Source of the DNA: a virus | DNA: 28,928 nt | IMG/VR virus record: IMGVR_UViG_3300038825_001373 | Location: 1 to 28,928 of that record | Reading direction: 5' to 3' (one strand) | In this document: positions 7,913 through 16,000 of the stretch, piece after piece | How positions within the stretch are numbered: position 1 is the stretch's first letter | How the letters are laid out: the number at the start of each line of letters is the position of its first letter | Notes under the pieces: model-generated | What the model saw: only the letters and a program-made list of their open reading frames with translations | Told to the model about the DNA's origin: nothing | Database searches by the model: none | Program-made: the position numbers and the translations under genes

Positions 7913-8079
7913 TAAAGTTTGGTAAAGATGATTCATATGAGAATGTTAAGAAAACATTACAAGAAGAATTAAAAGAAAACAATACAATTACAGTAGAAGG
8001 TTTAAAGTATCCACAAGTATTAAGAGCATATGAAGATTTTATTAAAGAAAACGATTTAGAAACAGATTTATGGGATTAA
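7909..8079 (+). CDS. 56-aa acidic hypothetical protein
   Basis: Begins MIKFGKDDSYENVKKTLQEE; all helical and charged, ending ETDLWD. Its ATG overlaps the previous stop (ATGATAA) and its end overlaps the terS start by 10 nt. Overlaps on both sides in different frames and full use of the gap make it a credible gene. No family recognised. Confidence 0.65.
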   Translation: MIKFGKDDSYENVKKTLQEELKENNTITVEGLKYPQVLRAYEDFIKENDLETDLWD

Positions 8080-8417
8080 GATATACAAAAAAGAAATTAG
8101 AAGAGATGTCTTTAAAGGCAATCAAGAAAGAAAAACTAACTTGGATTACTGAGGTAGTTGCATTCTTACCTATAACTCGTGCTACATTTTACAATAAAGG
8201 GTTAGACAAATTGGACAGTATAAAAGATGCTATAGAATTAAATAGATTATCGATGAAGGTAAAGATGAAACATAAATGGTTTAATTCAGATAATGCAACT
8301 TTACAGATAGCGTTAATGAAGTTGATGGCAGATAATGAAGAGTGGGATAAATTAAATTCTACTAAACAACAAGTAAAATCAGAAACATCAGGTTCAATAC
8401 AATTTGATTTTAACTAA
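8070..8417 (+). CDS. terS: Terminase small subunit (probable)
   Basis: 115 aa, a normal size for TerS, which recognises the packaging site and delivers it to TerL. Residues 23-45 (LTWITEVVAFLPITRATFYNKGL) form a helix-turn-helix. Helices at 48-68 could form the oligomerisation region. The C-terminal segment NATLQIALMKLMADNEEWDKLN then KQQVKSETSG resembles the ends of many small terminase/Nu1-like proteins. It lies 85 nt upstream of terL with only a tRNA between. The call rests on architecture and position, as TerS sequences are poorly conserved. Confidence 0.75.
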   Translation: MGLRYTKKKLEEMSLKAIKKEKLTWITEVVAFLPITRATFYNKGLDKLDSIKDAIELNRLSMKVKMKHKWFNSDNATLQIALMKLMADNEEWDKLNSTKQQVKSETSGSIQFDFN

Positions 8418-8418
8418 T

Positions 8419-8489
8419 GGTACGATGTCCGAGAGGCTAGGAGATGGTCTGCAAAACCATTTACATCGGTTCGAATCCGATTCGTACCT
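8419..8489 (+). tRNA. tRNA-Cys (anticodon GCA)
   Basis: A 71-nt cloverleaf: acceptor GGTACGA pairs perfectly with TCGTACC, with discriminator T (U73 is the cysteine identity base). The D stem is TCC/GGA, with GG in the D loop. The anticodon arm is ATGGT-CTGCAAA-ACCAT, giving GCA. The variable loop is 4 nt. The T arm is ATCGG-TTCGAAT-CCGAT. CCA is not encoded. It begins 1 nt after the terS stop and ends 13 nt before terL, so it must be processed out of the terminase mRNA. It may support the Cys-rich protein at 17579-18640 (inference). Confidence 0.95.
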
Positions 8490-8502
8490 CTAAATAAGCC
8501 AT

Positions 8503-9717
8503 ATGGTATATAAAGGATTTAAACCTTACGATTTCCAAAGAAAGATTATAGATGATATTCTTAAGAAAGAGGATATGTTTTACACGCTTGTATGTGGGAG
8601 ACAAATCGGTAAAACTCTTTTACTTATCAATATGTTATTGTATTATGCAATAAACAAACCTAAGAGTACTTTACTATGGGTATCACCTTATTACTCAATG
8701 GCGGTAAAAGTTCTTTCACAAATCATAGATGCAATAGAACAAACACCTATAACAAAGGAAGCAAACAAATCAGAAAAGATTATAACCCTTATAAATGGTA
8801 CAAGAATATACTTTCGTTCAGCAGAGAAACCAGAAACTATTAGAGGTCTAGCTATTGATTATTGTTTTATAGATGAAGCACAAGATATAAGTGATAATGC
8901 ATTTAACAAAGCTATTCTACCTACTTTAACAGCAAAAGGTAAAAAGTGTTTGATTGCAGGTACTCCTAAATCAAAGAATTGGTTTTATCAATACTTTCAT
9001 CGTAGTGAAGATAACTATAATTCTTATACTGCTCCTTCTTCTATATCTCCTTATGTAAGTGAAGAGTTTTTAAAAGAACAAAAACAATCTCTACCACCAA
9101 GTATATATGAACAAGAGTTTGAAGCTAAATGGCAAGAAGGTGATGGTGAAGTATTTACAAACATAGATGAGGTGTGTAATTTATCACAATGGATAGGAAC
9201 AAAAGATAGAACTGTTGGTGGTCTTGATATTGGTACAAAACAAGATTACTCTGTATTAACGATTATGGATACAAGTGGAAGGATAGTATATATGTGGAGA
9301 GAAAGAGGCTTAGAATACTCTCAAATCGTTGATAAGGTAGTATATCTATGTAAACAATATAGAACAGAATTGTATGTAGAAGCAAACTCCATAGGAGATG
9401 CGGTATATGAGATGATAAGAAAAAAATATAAATCAGTAAAACCTTTTATTACTACTAATACAAGTAAAGAAAACATTATACGAAGATTGATTAGTGATAT
9501 ATCGGATTTATCATTAGAGTTACCATCACCTAACTTGTTTGAACCTCTATACAAAGAGTTACATGCATTTCAATACAAATACTTACCGAGTGGTAAGATA
9601 ACTTATCAAGCAATGGCTGGGTTCCACGACGATTGTGTTATGTCACTTGCAATTTGTAATTGGAATAGAATAGAAAACCCAATAAGAAAGAAATTGGTTA
9701 TAAGTGGATTAAGGTAA
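8503..9717 (+). CDS. terL: Terminase large subunit
   Basis: 404 aa. This is the packaging ATPase and nuclease that binds the portal and cuts genome units. The ATPase domain has Walker A GRQIGKT (residues 32-38), Walker B CFIDEAQ (121-127, catalytic Glu125) and a motif III-like AGTPKSKN (152-159). The nuclease domain has the RNase H-like acidic residues in GLDIGTKQDYS (240-250), YVEANSIGD near 291-299 and a C-terminal AGFHDDCVMSLA segment. All key residues are present, so it looks active. The protein is compact, at the short end for TerL. The next gene has its own promoter 9 nt after the stop. Confidence 0.97.
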   Translation: MVYKGFKPYDFQRKIIDDILKKEDMFYTLVCGRQIGKTLLLINMLLYYAINKPKSTLLWVSPYYSMAVKVLSQIIDAIEQTPITKEANKSEKIITLINGTRIYFRSAEKPETIRGLAIDYCFIDEAQDISDNAFNKAILPTLTAKGKKCLIAGTPKSKNWFYQYFHRSEDNYNSYTAPSSISPYVSEEFLKEQKQSLPPSIYEQEFEAKWQEGDGEVFTNIDEVCNLSQWIGTKDRTVGGLDIGTKQDYSVLTIMDTSGRIVYMWRERGLEYSQIVDKVVYLCKQYRTELYVEANSIGDAVYEMIRKKYKSVKPFITTNTSKENIIRRLISDISDLSLELPSPNLFEPLYKELHAFQYKYLPSGKITYQAMAGFHDDCVMSLAICNWNRIENPIRKKLVISGLR

Positions 9718-9725
9718 TTATCCAT

Positions 9726-9750
9726 ACCAAGTAAATAAACAAAATATAAT
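9726..9750 (+). promoter_or_regulatory. ACC-N16-TATAAT promoter, leaderless start for the tail chaperone gene
   Basis: ACC at 9726-9728 (within CATACC), a 16-nt spacer, TATAAT at 9745-9750, then 7 nt to the ATG at 9758. The sequence TTATC(C/T)ATACCAA and all spacings are shared with the tape-measure promoter at 22096-22120. A start 7 nt after the box would place +1 on the A of ATG. Confidence 0.75.
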
Positions 9751-9757
9751 AAAGTAT

Positions 9758-10465
9758 ATGAAAGAAATAAAAGTTAATATACCAACTGAATTTACAATTG
9801 AACATTATCAAAAGTTAGGTCAGTTTGAACACCTATCAGAAATAGAAAAGATTATAAGAATTGTATCTGCTATTTCTTCTTACGATGAGGAGTTTATAAG
9901 AAGTTGGGATTTATCAAGTTTACAAAAGATATATGTAGATTTACACAAAAAGATTATTGATACACAAGCAATCTTTTTACCTATCTTTGAGTTTGAAGGT
10001 ATAAAGTATGGATTACAACCTATATCTAAAATGTCTGCGGGTGAGTATATAGATTTAGAAGCTCATCTACAAAAAGCTAGTGTGTTAGATGTTATATCTA
10101 TTATATACAGACCGATAGTAGAACAAAAGTTTGATTCTTTTGAATGGAGAATAAGAAACGATATAAAGTTTATACAAGGTAAAACAGAAACTCTTTTTAA
10201 GTATTATAAAGTAGAAGATTATGATAATGAAAAGAGAGAATGGAGAAAAGAGATATTTAAGAATTTACCTATGAGTATTGCTCTTGGAGCATATAATTTT
10301 TTTTTGCTAATAGGAATTCAATCATCAAACAATTTCCTTCAATCTTCCCAACAGTTAACACAGAAGGAGAAGAAGATGTGGAAGGAGGGGATGGACAAAG
10401 TATTCAAGAACATTTTGGATGGTTCTACACACTCCACCACCTTGCAAAAGATGGGGGAATCTTAA
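9758..10465 (+). CDS. Tail assembly chaperone, short (G-like) product
   Basis: 235 aa. Cytoplasmic tail-assembly chaperones coat the tape measure during tail building and are commonly made as a short form and a -1 frameshifted long form. The body (QKLGQFEHLSEIEKI..., IFEFEGIKYGLQPISKMSAGEYIDLE, ...SIIYRPI) matches chaperone-like proteins of Bacteroidota phages in which a 'G.Y.dle' segment precedes 'iyRPv'. A T9 run lies at codons 180-182, and the -1 frame stays open to 10599. Start: the ATG is exactly 7 nt after a TATAAT box, so the message is probably leaderless. Its distance from the tape measure gene (22128) is unusual. Confidence 0.7.
   Translation: MKEIKVNIPTEFTIEHYQKLGQFEHLSEIEKIIRIVSAISSYDEEFIRSWDLSSLQKIYVDLHKKIIDTQAIFLPIFEFEGIKYGLQPISKMSAGEYIDLEAHLQKASVLDVISIIYRPIVEQKFDSFEWRIRNDIKFIQGKTETLFKYYKVEDYDNEKREWRKEIFKNLPMSIALGAYNFFLLIGIQSSNNFLQSSQQLTQKEKKMWKEGMDKVFKNILDGSTHSTTLQKMGES
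10297..10303 (+). promoter_or_regulatory. Slippery heptamer T TTT TTT for -1 ribosomal frameshifting
   Basis: In the zero frame the run reads AAT TTT TTT TTG, so 10297-10303 is a classical X XXY YYZ site (T TTT TTT) within nine T (10297-10305). Slipping back one base reads on from 10303 in an open frame without any stop until 10597. I see no strong downstream pseudoknot by eye. Confidence 0.7.
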
Positions 10466-10599
10466 GATTAACAGGTGAGAAAGATGTTACAAAAGTAAAC
10501 TTTGTTACAATGTTAAACTGGTTATCGTTAGAAGGTGATATAATGAAAGAAGAACAAAAGAAACAAAAACAAATATTAAATCAATATAAAAGAAGATGA
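10303..10599 (+). CDS. -1 frame extension of the tail chaperone (GT-like long form, 280 aa in all)
   Basis: 98 codons and TGA in the -1 frame from the slippery site, giving a fusion of 182 + 98 residues. The segment reads as real protein: an acidic linker (TEGEEDVEGGDG) followed by EHFGWFYTLHHLAKDGG, DVTKVNFVTMLNWLSLEGD and a Lys/Gln-rich end. It resembles the 'FGWY..iy.LA' C-terminal segment of chaperone-like proteins in Bacteroidota phages. It overlaps the zero-frame coding to 10465, so about 160 nt are dual-coding. An independent start at GTG 10378 (AGGAG about 8 nt upstream) is the alternative; a T missing from the homopolymer in the assembly is another. Confidence 0.65.
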   Translation, partial: FANRNSIIKQFPSIFPTVNTEGEEDVEGGDGQSIQEHFGWFYTLHHLAKDGGILRLTGEKDVTKVNFVTMLNWLSLEGDIMKEEQKKQKQILNQYKRR

Positions 10600-10787
10600 A
10601 AAAGTTAATATTATTAGGAGTGTTATTAGGTATTATAATCTCAGCAGCTTATTTGTTAAGACCTTATGCATATGGATATACAGAAAACATTGAAGTAAAA
10701 GAAGTATGTGAAAAACCAAAAGATACAATTGCAATAGATACAATCAAACCTATTGATTTAACAATTCCTAAATTAGAGATAGAATAA
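10596..10787 (+). CDS. 63-aa membrane-anchored protein
   Basis: Starts MKKLILLGVLLGIIISAAYLL, a basic start and hydrophobic stretch at residues 3-21 that serves as signal anchor. About 40 periplasmic-type residues follow, with one Cys and a Pro/Ile/Asp-rich end. The ATG overlaps the frameshift product's TGA (ATGA), a sign of translational coupling to the -1 frame. There is no lipobox in the usual position. A spanin-like or other envelope function is possible but unsupported. Confidence 0.65.
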   Translation: MKKLILLGVLLGIIISAAYLLRPYAYGYTENIEVKEVCEKPKDTIAIDTIKPIDLTIPKLEIE

Positions 10788-10788
10788 T

Positions 10789-11232
10789 ATGGTAAGATAC
10801 GATGAATTAGTAAATACGATAGAGTATTTCGTTAACAACCACAACTACTTTAAGGGATTCGGCCATGGTAGTATAGATAAGATAGATGCTGCGGTAAATC
10901 GTGGTTATCCACTTTTATTTATGAGACCTTTATCATCACCTGGTCTTACTGGTGTAGATGGTAGACAGAGAGAATTAACTTTTGAGTTTTATTCTTTAGA
11001 TGTTCCAAAGTTAGGTGATGAAGATATGAGAATAGTTCTTAACAATACAGAACAAGGTTTATATGATATGTACGCATATATCTTAGATGGACCTGTACAA
11101 TACCCTTTACAAATACAGATGAATAATATAGTTCCTCTTGTAGAAGCGTTTCAAGATAAAGCAGTAGGTTGGGTTATGACGGCAACAATTATAACAGATA
11201 GTAAGGAAATATCATATTGTGATATAGCATAG
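10789..11232 (+). CDS. Tail terminator / neck protein (probable)
   Basis: 147 aa, alpha/beta, beginning with a helix (DELVNTIEYFVNNHNYFKGFGHGSIDKID) and a strand pair (YPLLFMRPL...RELTFEFYSLDVPK). It ends in VEAFQDKAVGWVMTATIITDSKEISYCDIA. This order, with the 'dkv.GW...i.i' segment and a terminal Cys, is what I associate with tail terminator or neck proteins in Bacteroidota phages. They cap the tail tube at its head end. It follows the 63-aa gene by 1 nt and sits with the tail-completion gene at 11391, which fits. Confidence 0.55.
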   Translation: MVRYDELVNTIEYFVNNHNYFKGFGHGSIDKIDAAVNRGYPLLFMRPLSSPGLTGVDGRQRELTFEFYSLDVPKLGDEDMRIVLNNTEQGLYDMYAYILDGPVQYPLQIQMNNIVPLVEAFQDKAVGWVMTATIITDSKEISYCDIA

Positions 11233-11235
11233 ATT

Positions 11236-11400
11236 ATGAATAACAACTTTTCATTCTTCAGCGGATTTACATTTACATCAATTTACACGATGACTCTTTA
11301 TGATGCTGGAATTGCATTGTTTTTAGGTATAGTAGGTGGTATAGGTGGTGTAATAGGAAAAGAAATATTTTATTTTATTAAGAATAAGAAATGGAAATAA
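11236..11400 (+). CDS. 54-aa membrane protein
   Basis: An N-terminal polar/aromatic stretch is followed by a Gly-rich hydrophobic segment (residues ~23-40, AGIALFLGIVGGIGGVIGKE) and a basic tail ending KKWK. The gene starts 3 nt after the previous stop and overlaps the next gene by 10 nt. The Gly-x-Gly helix and basic end suit a small holin or pore-forming protein, but lysis partners are not visible nearby, so this is only a possibility. Confidence 0.65.
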   Translation: MNNNFSFFSGFTFTSIYTMTLYDAGIALFLGIVGGIGGVIGKEIFYFIKNKKWK

Positions 11401-11855
11401 AAAACATCAGAGAAGTATTAGAACAACTTGCACAGTTCTTACAAGATAACTTGAAAGATGGTATCATCAATGAAGGTCTTTTTAAGACAGGTACTCTTGC
11501 AAACTCTGTACAGGTAAGATACAACGATGATGAGAAAGAACCTAACTTCTCTTTAACAATGGAGAACTATGGTTTTTATCAAGATAGTGGTGTAAATGGT
11601 AGAGTTGGAAAGTTTTCTCCAAATCCAGAATCTCTTTTTTCACCAGGTCAGTTTAAGAAAGATGTGATTGGAGGACCTTTACCTTTTGCTGTTCGTAAAT
11701 CAATAGCACAGAAAGGATTTAGACCTAGACCTTTTATTGTACCAGCAGTAAATAGAAGTGTAGAAAACTATTCTGATAAATTATTAGAAGCAGGTGCAGA
11801 GGATATAAATGAAGAGATTATAGAGTTATTTAAATTAAATGGAGCAAAAGTATAA
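11391..11855 (+). CDS. HK97 gp10-like tail-completion protein
   Basis: 154 aa. The pattern of an N-terminal amphipathic helix (REVLEQLAQFLQDNL), GLFKTGTLANSVQVR, ENYGFYQDSGVNG and KGFRPRPFIVPAVN is that of HK97-gp10-type proteins, where the 'tG.L..Sv', 'Y...q..G' and 'RPFl.pA' elements recur. These join the tail to the head or complete the tail end. It lies between the tail terminator candidate and the Dit-like gene, separated from the latter by 3 nt. Confidence 0.75.
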   Translation: MEIKNIREVLEQLAQFLQDNLKDGIINEGLFKTGTLANSVQVRYNDDEKEPNFSLTMENYGFYQDSGVNGRVGKFSPNPESLFSPGQFKKDVIGGPLPFAVRKSIAQKGFRPRPFIVPAVNRSVENYSDKLLEAGAEDINEEIIELFKLNGAKV

Positions 11856-11858
11856 ACA

Positions 11859-13052
11859 ATGGCAGTATCATTCATACAACAACCAACAAACCCAAATGGA
11901 ACACAAGCAACTGTTGTGTATTCTTTAACAGGTCTAACTTTAGCAGACCAAGCAAAATATATATGTGATGTAAAGGATGCAACAGGTACAACACAATTAG
12001 TAAGAATAAAACAACCAAGTAATGCATCCAATTTTGGTGTATTTGAATTAAGTGATGTTTTACACGATTATACTGATTGGGATGAGGTATGGACTACTCC
12101 AACAATAGTTAGTTCATCTAACAACAACACAAGAACATTTAGTATAGAGTTTGGAGAAGAATATGGAACATCACCATCTTCTTCACTAATTATATCAGCT
12201 TCGCAAGTAACATCTTCTTTAACTGTTTATCCTGCAGTAGAAGAATTAGTAGATGGAATGAACTGGCAATCAGGTTCTTACTTTAATGATTTTCTTTCTA
12301 ACTCACCAAACACACAATATGTAAGATTAGAAGATTATGGTACTCTTTCACATTTTAATTTATCTAACTCTTTTGTAACAAATTACAGAGTAACAATATA
12401 TAATGAGAATGATAGTATATTAGCTCAGAAGTTCTTTACAAATACTTTTAGTGGTTCTCACAATGATAGTGAAGCTAGTAAATTAGTACATTATCCAACA
12501 GGTCCTCAAAACTTTATAAATGATGCAACACTTGGTTCTGTATTCTCTGCTAATAACTGGTCTTATTATACAGTTGTTGCGAATGTAAATGAAGGTGATA
12601 GAAGATTTAACAAATTAGATTCTTGTATTGGTGATAATGGAACAAGATTTGCATTTATAAACAAAGTAGGTACTTGGGATTATTATACTGCTAATTTAAC
12701 AAAGACAGAAAACCAAACTTATGTACAAGATACTTACGAACAAGAATTTGTAAATTATTCTACAACAAATGGTGTAGTTAATTTTGATAAAGCAAGAAGA
12801 GGAACTACGATATACAATAAACAAACAACTAAAAACTTTGGAGCACAAACTGATTGGTTAACAACAGAAGAATCAGAGTGGTTGTTAGAGTTATTCCAAT
12901 CTCCTTCTGTATATGTACAATACAATAATGGGTTTGTACCTGTGATTATTACAAATACATTGGTAGATAAGAAAACAAATCCAAGAGGACAAAAACTATT
13001 CACATATAGAATAAATTACCAATACGCAAATAAATCTAAATCAAGAAGATAA
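11859..13052 (+). CDS. Distal tail (Dit)-like / baseplate protein
   Basis: 397 aa, beta-rich, low in Cys. The C-terminal third (WLTTEESEWLLELFQSPSVYVQ..., GFVPVIITNTLVDKKTN, LFTYRINYQYANKSKSRR) is typical of distal tail or baseplate proteins of flavobacterial phages, where 'pViitn..y..K.....L..y.i.f.yAn' closes the protein. It sits directly before the huge hub/tip protein, as Dit does before Tal. The ATG follows the previous stop by 3 nt. Role by resemblance and gene order. Confidence 0.6.
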   Translation: MAVSFIQQPTNPNGTQATVVYSLTGLTLADQAKYICDVKDATGTTQLVRIKQPSNASNFGVFELSDVLHDYTDWDEVWTTPTIVSSSNNNTRTFSIEFGEEYGTSPSSSLIISASQVTSSLTVYPAVEELVDGMNWQSGSYFNDFLSNSPNTQYVRLEDYGTLSHFNLSNSFVTNYRVTIYNENDSILAQKFFTNTFSGSHNDSEASKLVHYPTGPQNFINDATLGSVFSANNWSYYTVVANVNEGDRRFNKLDSCIGDNGTRFAFINKVGTWDYYTANLTKTENQTYVQDTYEQEFVNYSTTNGVVNFDKARRGTTIYNKQTTKNFGAQTDWLTTEESEWLLELFQSPSVYVQYNNGFVPVIITNTLVDKKTNPRGQKLFTYRINYQYANKSKSRR

Positions 13053-13055
13053 ACT

Positions 13056-16000
13056 ATGGCATTCATTAGAGCTCAATATGATGGTGTAATATATGATTTG
13101 GATGTATTAGAAGATACTCCAATACGAGTAGATATATCTGCAATAGAAAATGGAGAGATTGGAGAAGTATTCGGTGCAACATCACAACAATTTACTTTAC
13201 CTGGTTCTAAGAAGAACAATAGATTTTTTAAACATGCGTATAAAGTAGGTGTGACTGGAGTACCTGGTTTAGGTGAATCAGTAAATGCATCTGTTATATC
13301 TAAATCAAATACATTATTAGAAGGTAGTTTATTTTTAGATGAGGTAGTTAAAACACCAAATGGAGGATATAACTACGAGATTACAATAACCAATAGTGTT
13401 GTAACTTTTAATGAATCTATAAAAACAGTTGCTGTAAGTGATTTAAATTGGGCAGATTTAACACATAACTTTACAGTTGAAAATGTAACAGGTTCTTGGG
13501 AGGGTAATTTAGTAACTACTGGTTCTATAACAACATCTGCAGTTTATTATCCTTTAGTTGATATGGGTAGTGATGGTACAGAAACAACAGGTTCTTTACC
13601 AAATGTTGCGATAGATGCAGGAGATGTTGCATCAGTAGGATTTATAAACAACTCATCTTCACCTTTACAAGTAAGACAATTAACACCTGCTATTAAAGTA
13701 TCGGTAGTATTAGATAAAATATTTGAACAAGGTCAATTTACTTACTCATCTTCTCTACAACCTCTTTTTGAGAATTTATATATATTACCTAAACAAACAG
13801 AAGATTTATCTGTTAAAGGTAGTGGATTTACTTCATTTGGTTTTATTGCTAGTTCATCTGCAGACCAGACAGGAATTATAGAAACTGATGGGTATGTAAC
13901 AGCAAGTATAAACACAGAAGTGTTTGATGAATCAAATACATATAACCCAACAACATACACATATACAGTTGGTAAAACAGGTACTCATAGATTTACAGGT
14001 ACAATCAACTATGAAATAGAACCAGAGGATACTAATCCTACATTACTTGGTAGAATAAGAAATATAACTACAAATACTACTTTAGGTAATACATCGTTTT
14101 CACCAACAGAAATAACTGGCTCATTCAATGTAGAAACTGATTTTGTAAATCTTTCGTTAAACGATGAAGTACAACTACAAATGAAATATGTACAAGGTGG
14201 TGGAGCTGGTGTTCTTACTGCAAGTATATTAAGTGGTTCTAACTTTGCTACTTTAAATGCTCCACAAGATTATGAAACAGGTACAATCAAAGTAGGAGAC
14301 CAGTTTGAACCACAAACTAAATGTATAGATATATTACGAGGATTGATACAAAAGTTAAATTTAGTAATAGAACCTGTATATACAGAGAACAGAGTTTTAA
14401 AGATAGAAACTTTTAACAACTGGTCAAATAGTGGTAAGAAAGTAGATTGGACAAAGAAGATACAGAATGCAGATAGAATATCTCTTCGTTCTACTTTAAG
14501 TAATCAACAAAAAACTCTGATATACGAAGATAACAAAGATAATGATAAATTATCTAAACAAGTTCAAGATAATGCAGAAGGATTCCAATGGGGAACAGAG
14601 GTAGTAAATTCTGCATCAGATGTACCACAAGGAGAAAGAAATATAGGTGATTACTTTGGACCTGTTATATTAGATAATCTACCAGGTGGTACTCAAACTA
14701 ATTTAATACCACAATTATATAAAACAGATAATAGTGAAGTTGGTAAAAAAACATTTAAGTTTAAACCAAGATTAGGATATAAGATAAACGATACTTTATC
14801 AACAGGTTCGTTTATAGGAAATAATGCAAAACCTTTTCAAGATTATGCTACAATATCAAACTATGATACTTTACCTGTTGTAAGTGGTTCTACAAATAAC
14901 TTACATTTTAACGAATCGTTTTATCCACCAGCATTTGATGTAAATGCAACTGGTTCTATAACATCATATACAACTTATTGGGATTCGTATATACAAGATT
15001 TATATGGAACTAATAGTAAGGTACTAAACTGTGAAATAGAGTTTGAACCTGATGAGATTAGAAACATTGCGTTAAACGATAAAATCTTTGTAGAAGATAA
15101 GTGGTATAGAATAAATAAAATAAAAGGATATAACTTAAATTACAATGATGTAGTAGGTTTAGAGTTAATTACAATAAATGATGCTGGTTATCCAAATATT
15201 ATTTGTGATTTTGATTTCTTAGAAGTAACTACAACTACTACGACTACAACAACTACTACTACGAGTACAACTACAACTACTACTACTACAACAACTGCAG
15301 CTCCAAATAAAATTATAGAGCTAAGTTCATACAATAGTAGTTCAGTTCAGTATGGTCAATTAAATCTAAATTGGGATAGTGAAAACTTAACTTATGCACC
15401 AATTGTGATTGGAGATAATATTACATCAAGTTTAGATATACTAACTGGTTCTGTTGCATTTACTTCATCTATAACATCAAACGATGAACAAACAAACTGG
15501 GTTGCAAGATGGAGAGGTAATGGTAGTTTATTGGGTATTAATTTTGGGTTTGCACCATATGTTAGTTCATCTGTATTTGTAGATAGATTAATAGACACAG
15601 ATTTATACTCAACTATTAGTGTAGATTGGGAAATACAAGAACCTGATAGTTTTGTTAGAAATCTTACATTAGATGTTGATAACAATACACAGTTTAATAT
15701 TTCAAGTTCAGCTATTTTATTTAGTGATAATGATAATGATTTATTTAGAATACATAATATAAGTTCCGGTTCACAAGTTGTTAGTTCATCAAATGAAGTT
15801 ATAATAACACCATTTGAATTAAATAGTATTTCTGCACAATGGCAGTTTGATTATCCTTCATTAATAGATTATTCTTATACAGCATCATTAACAATAGATG
15901 GAAGTGTTGAAAATACTTTAAGTGCTTCATCATTTACTACATCACCCAATGAAACTATTACTTTTTTAATGGATAATAATAACAATGTAGAATTATCAAC

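Noticed and set aside
8419-8489. tRNA as a phage attachment site
   Set aside because: No integrase gene was found, and the tRNA is complete and sits inside the terminase operon.
10378-10599. Independent 73-aa gene from a GTG start
   Set aside because: The frame is open for a further 25 codons back to the T9 run, and a frameshift product is standard at this tail locus; internal initiation at the AGGAG-preceded GTG is kept only as an alternative.
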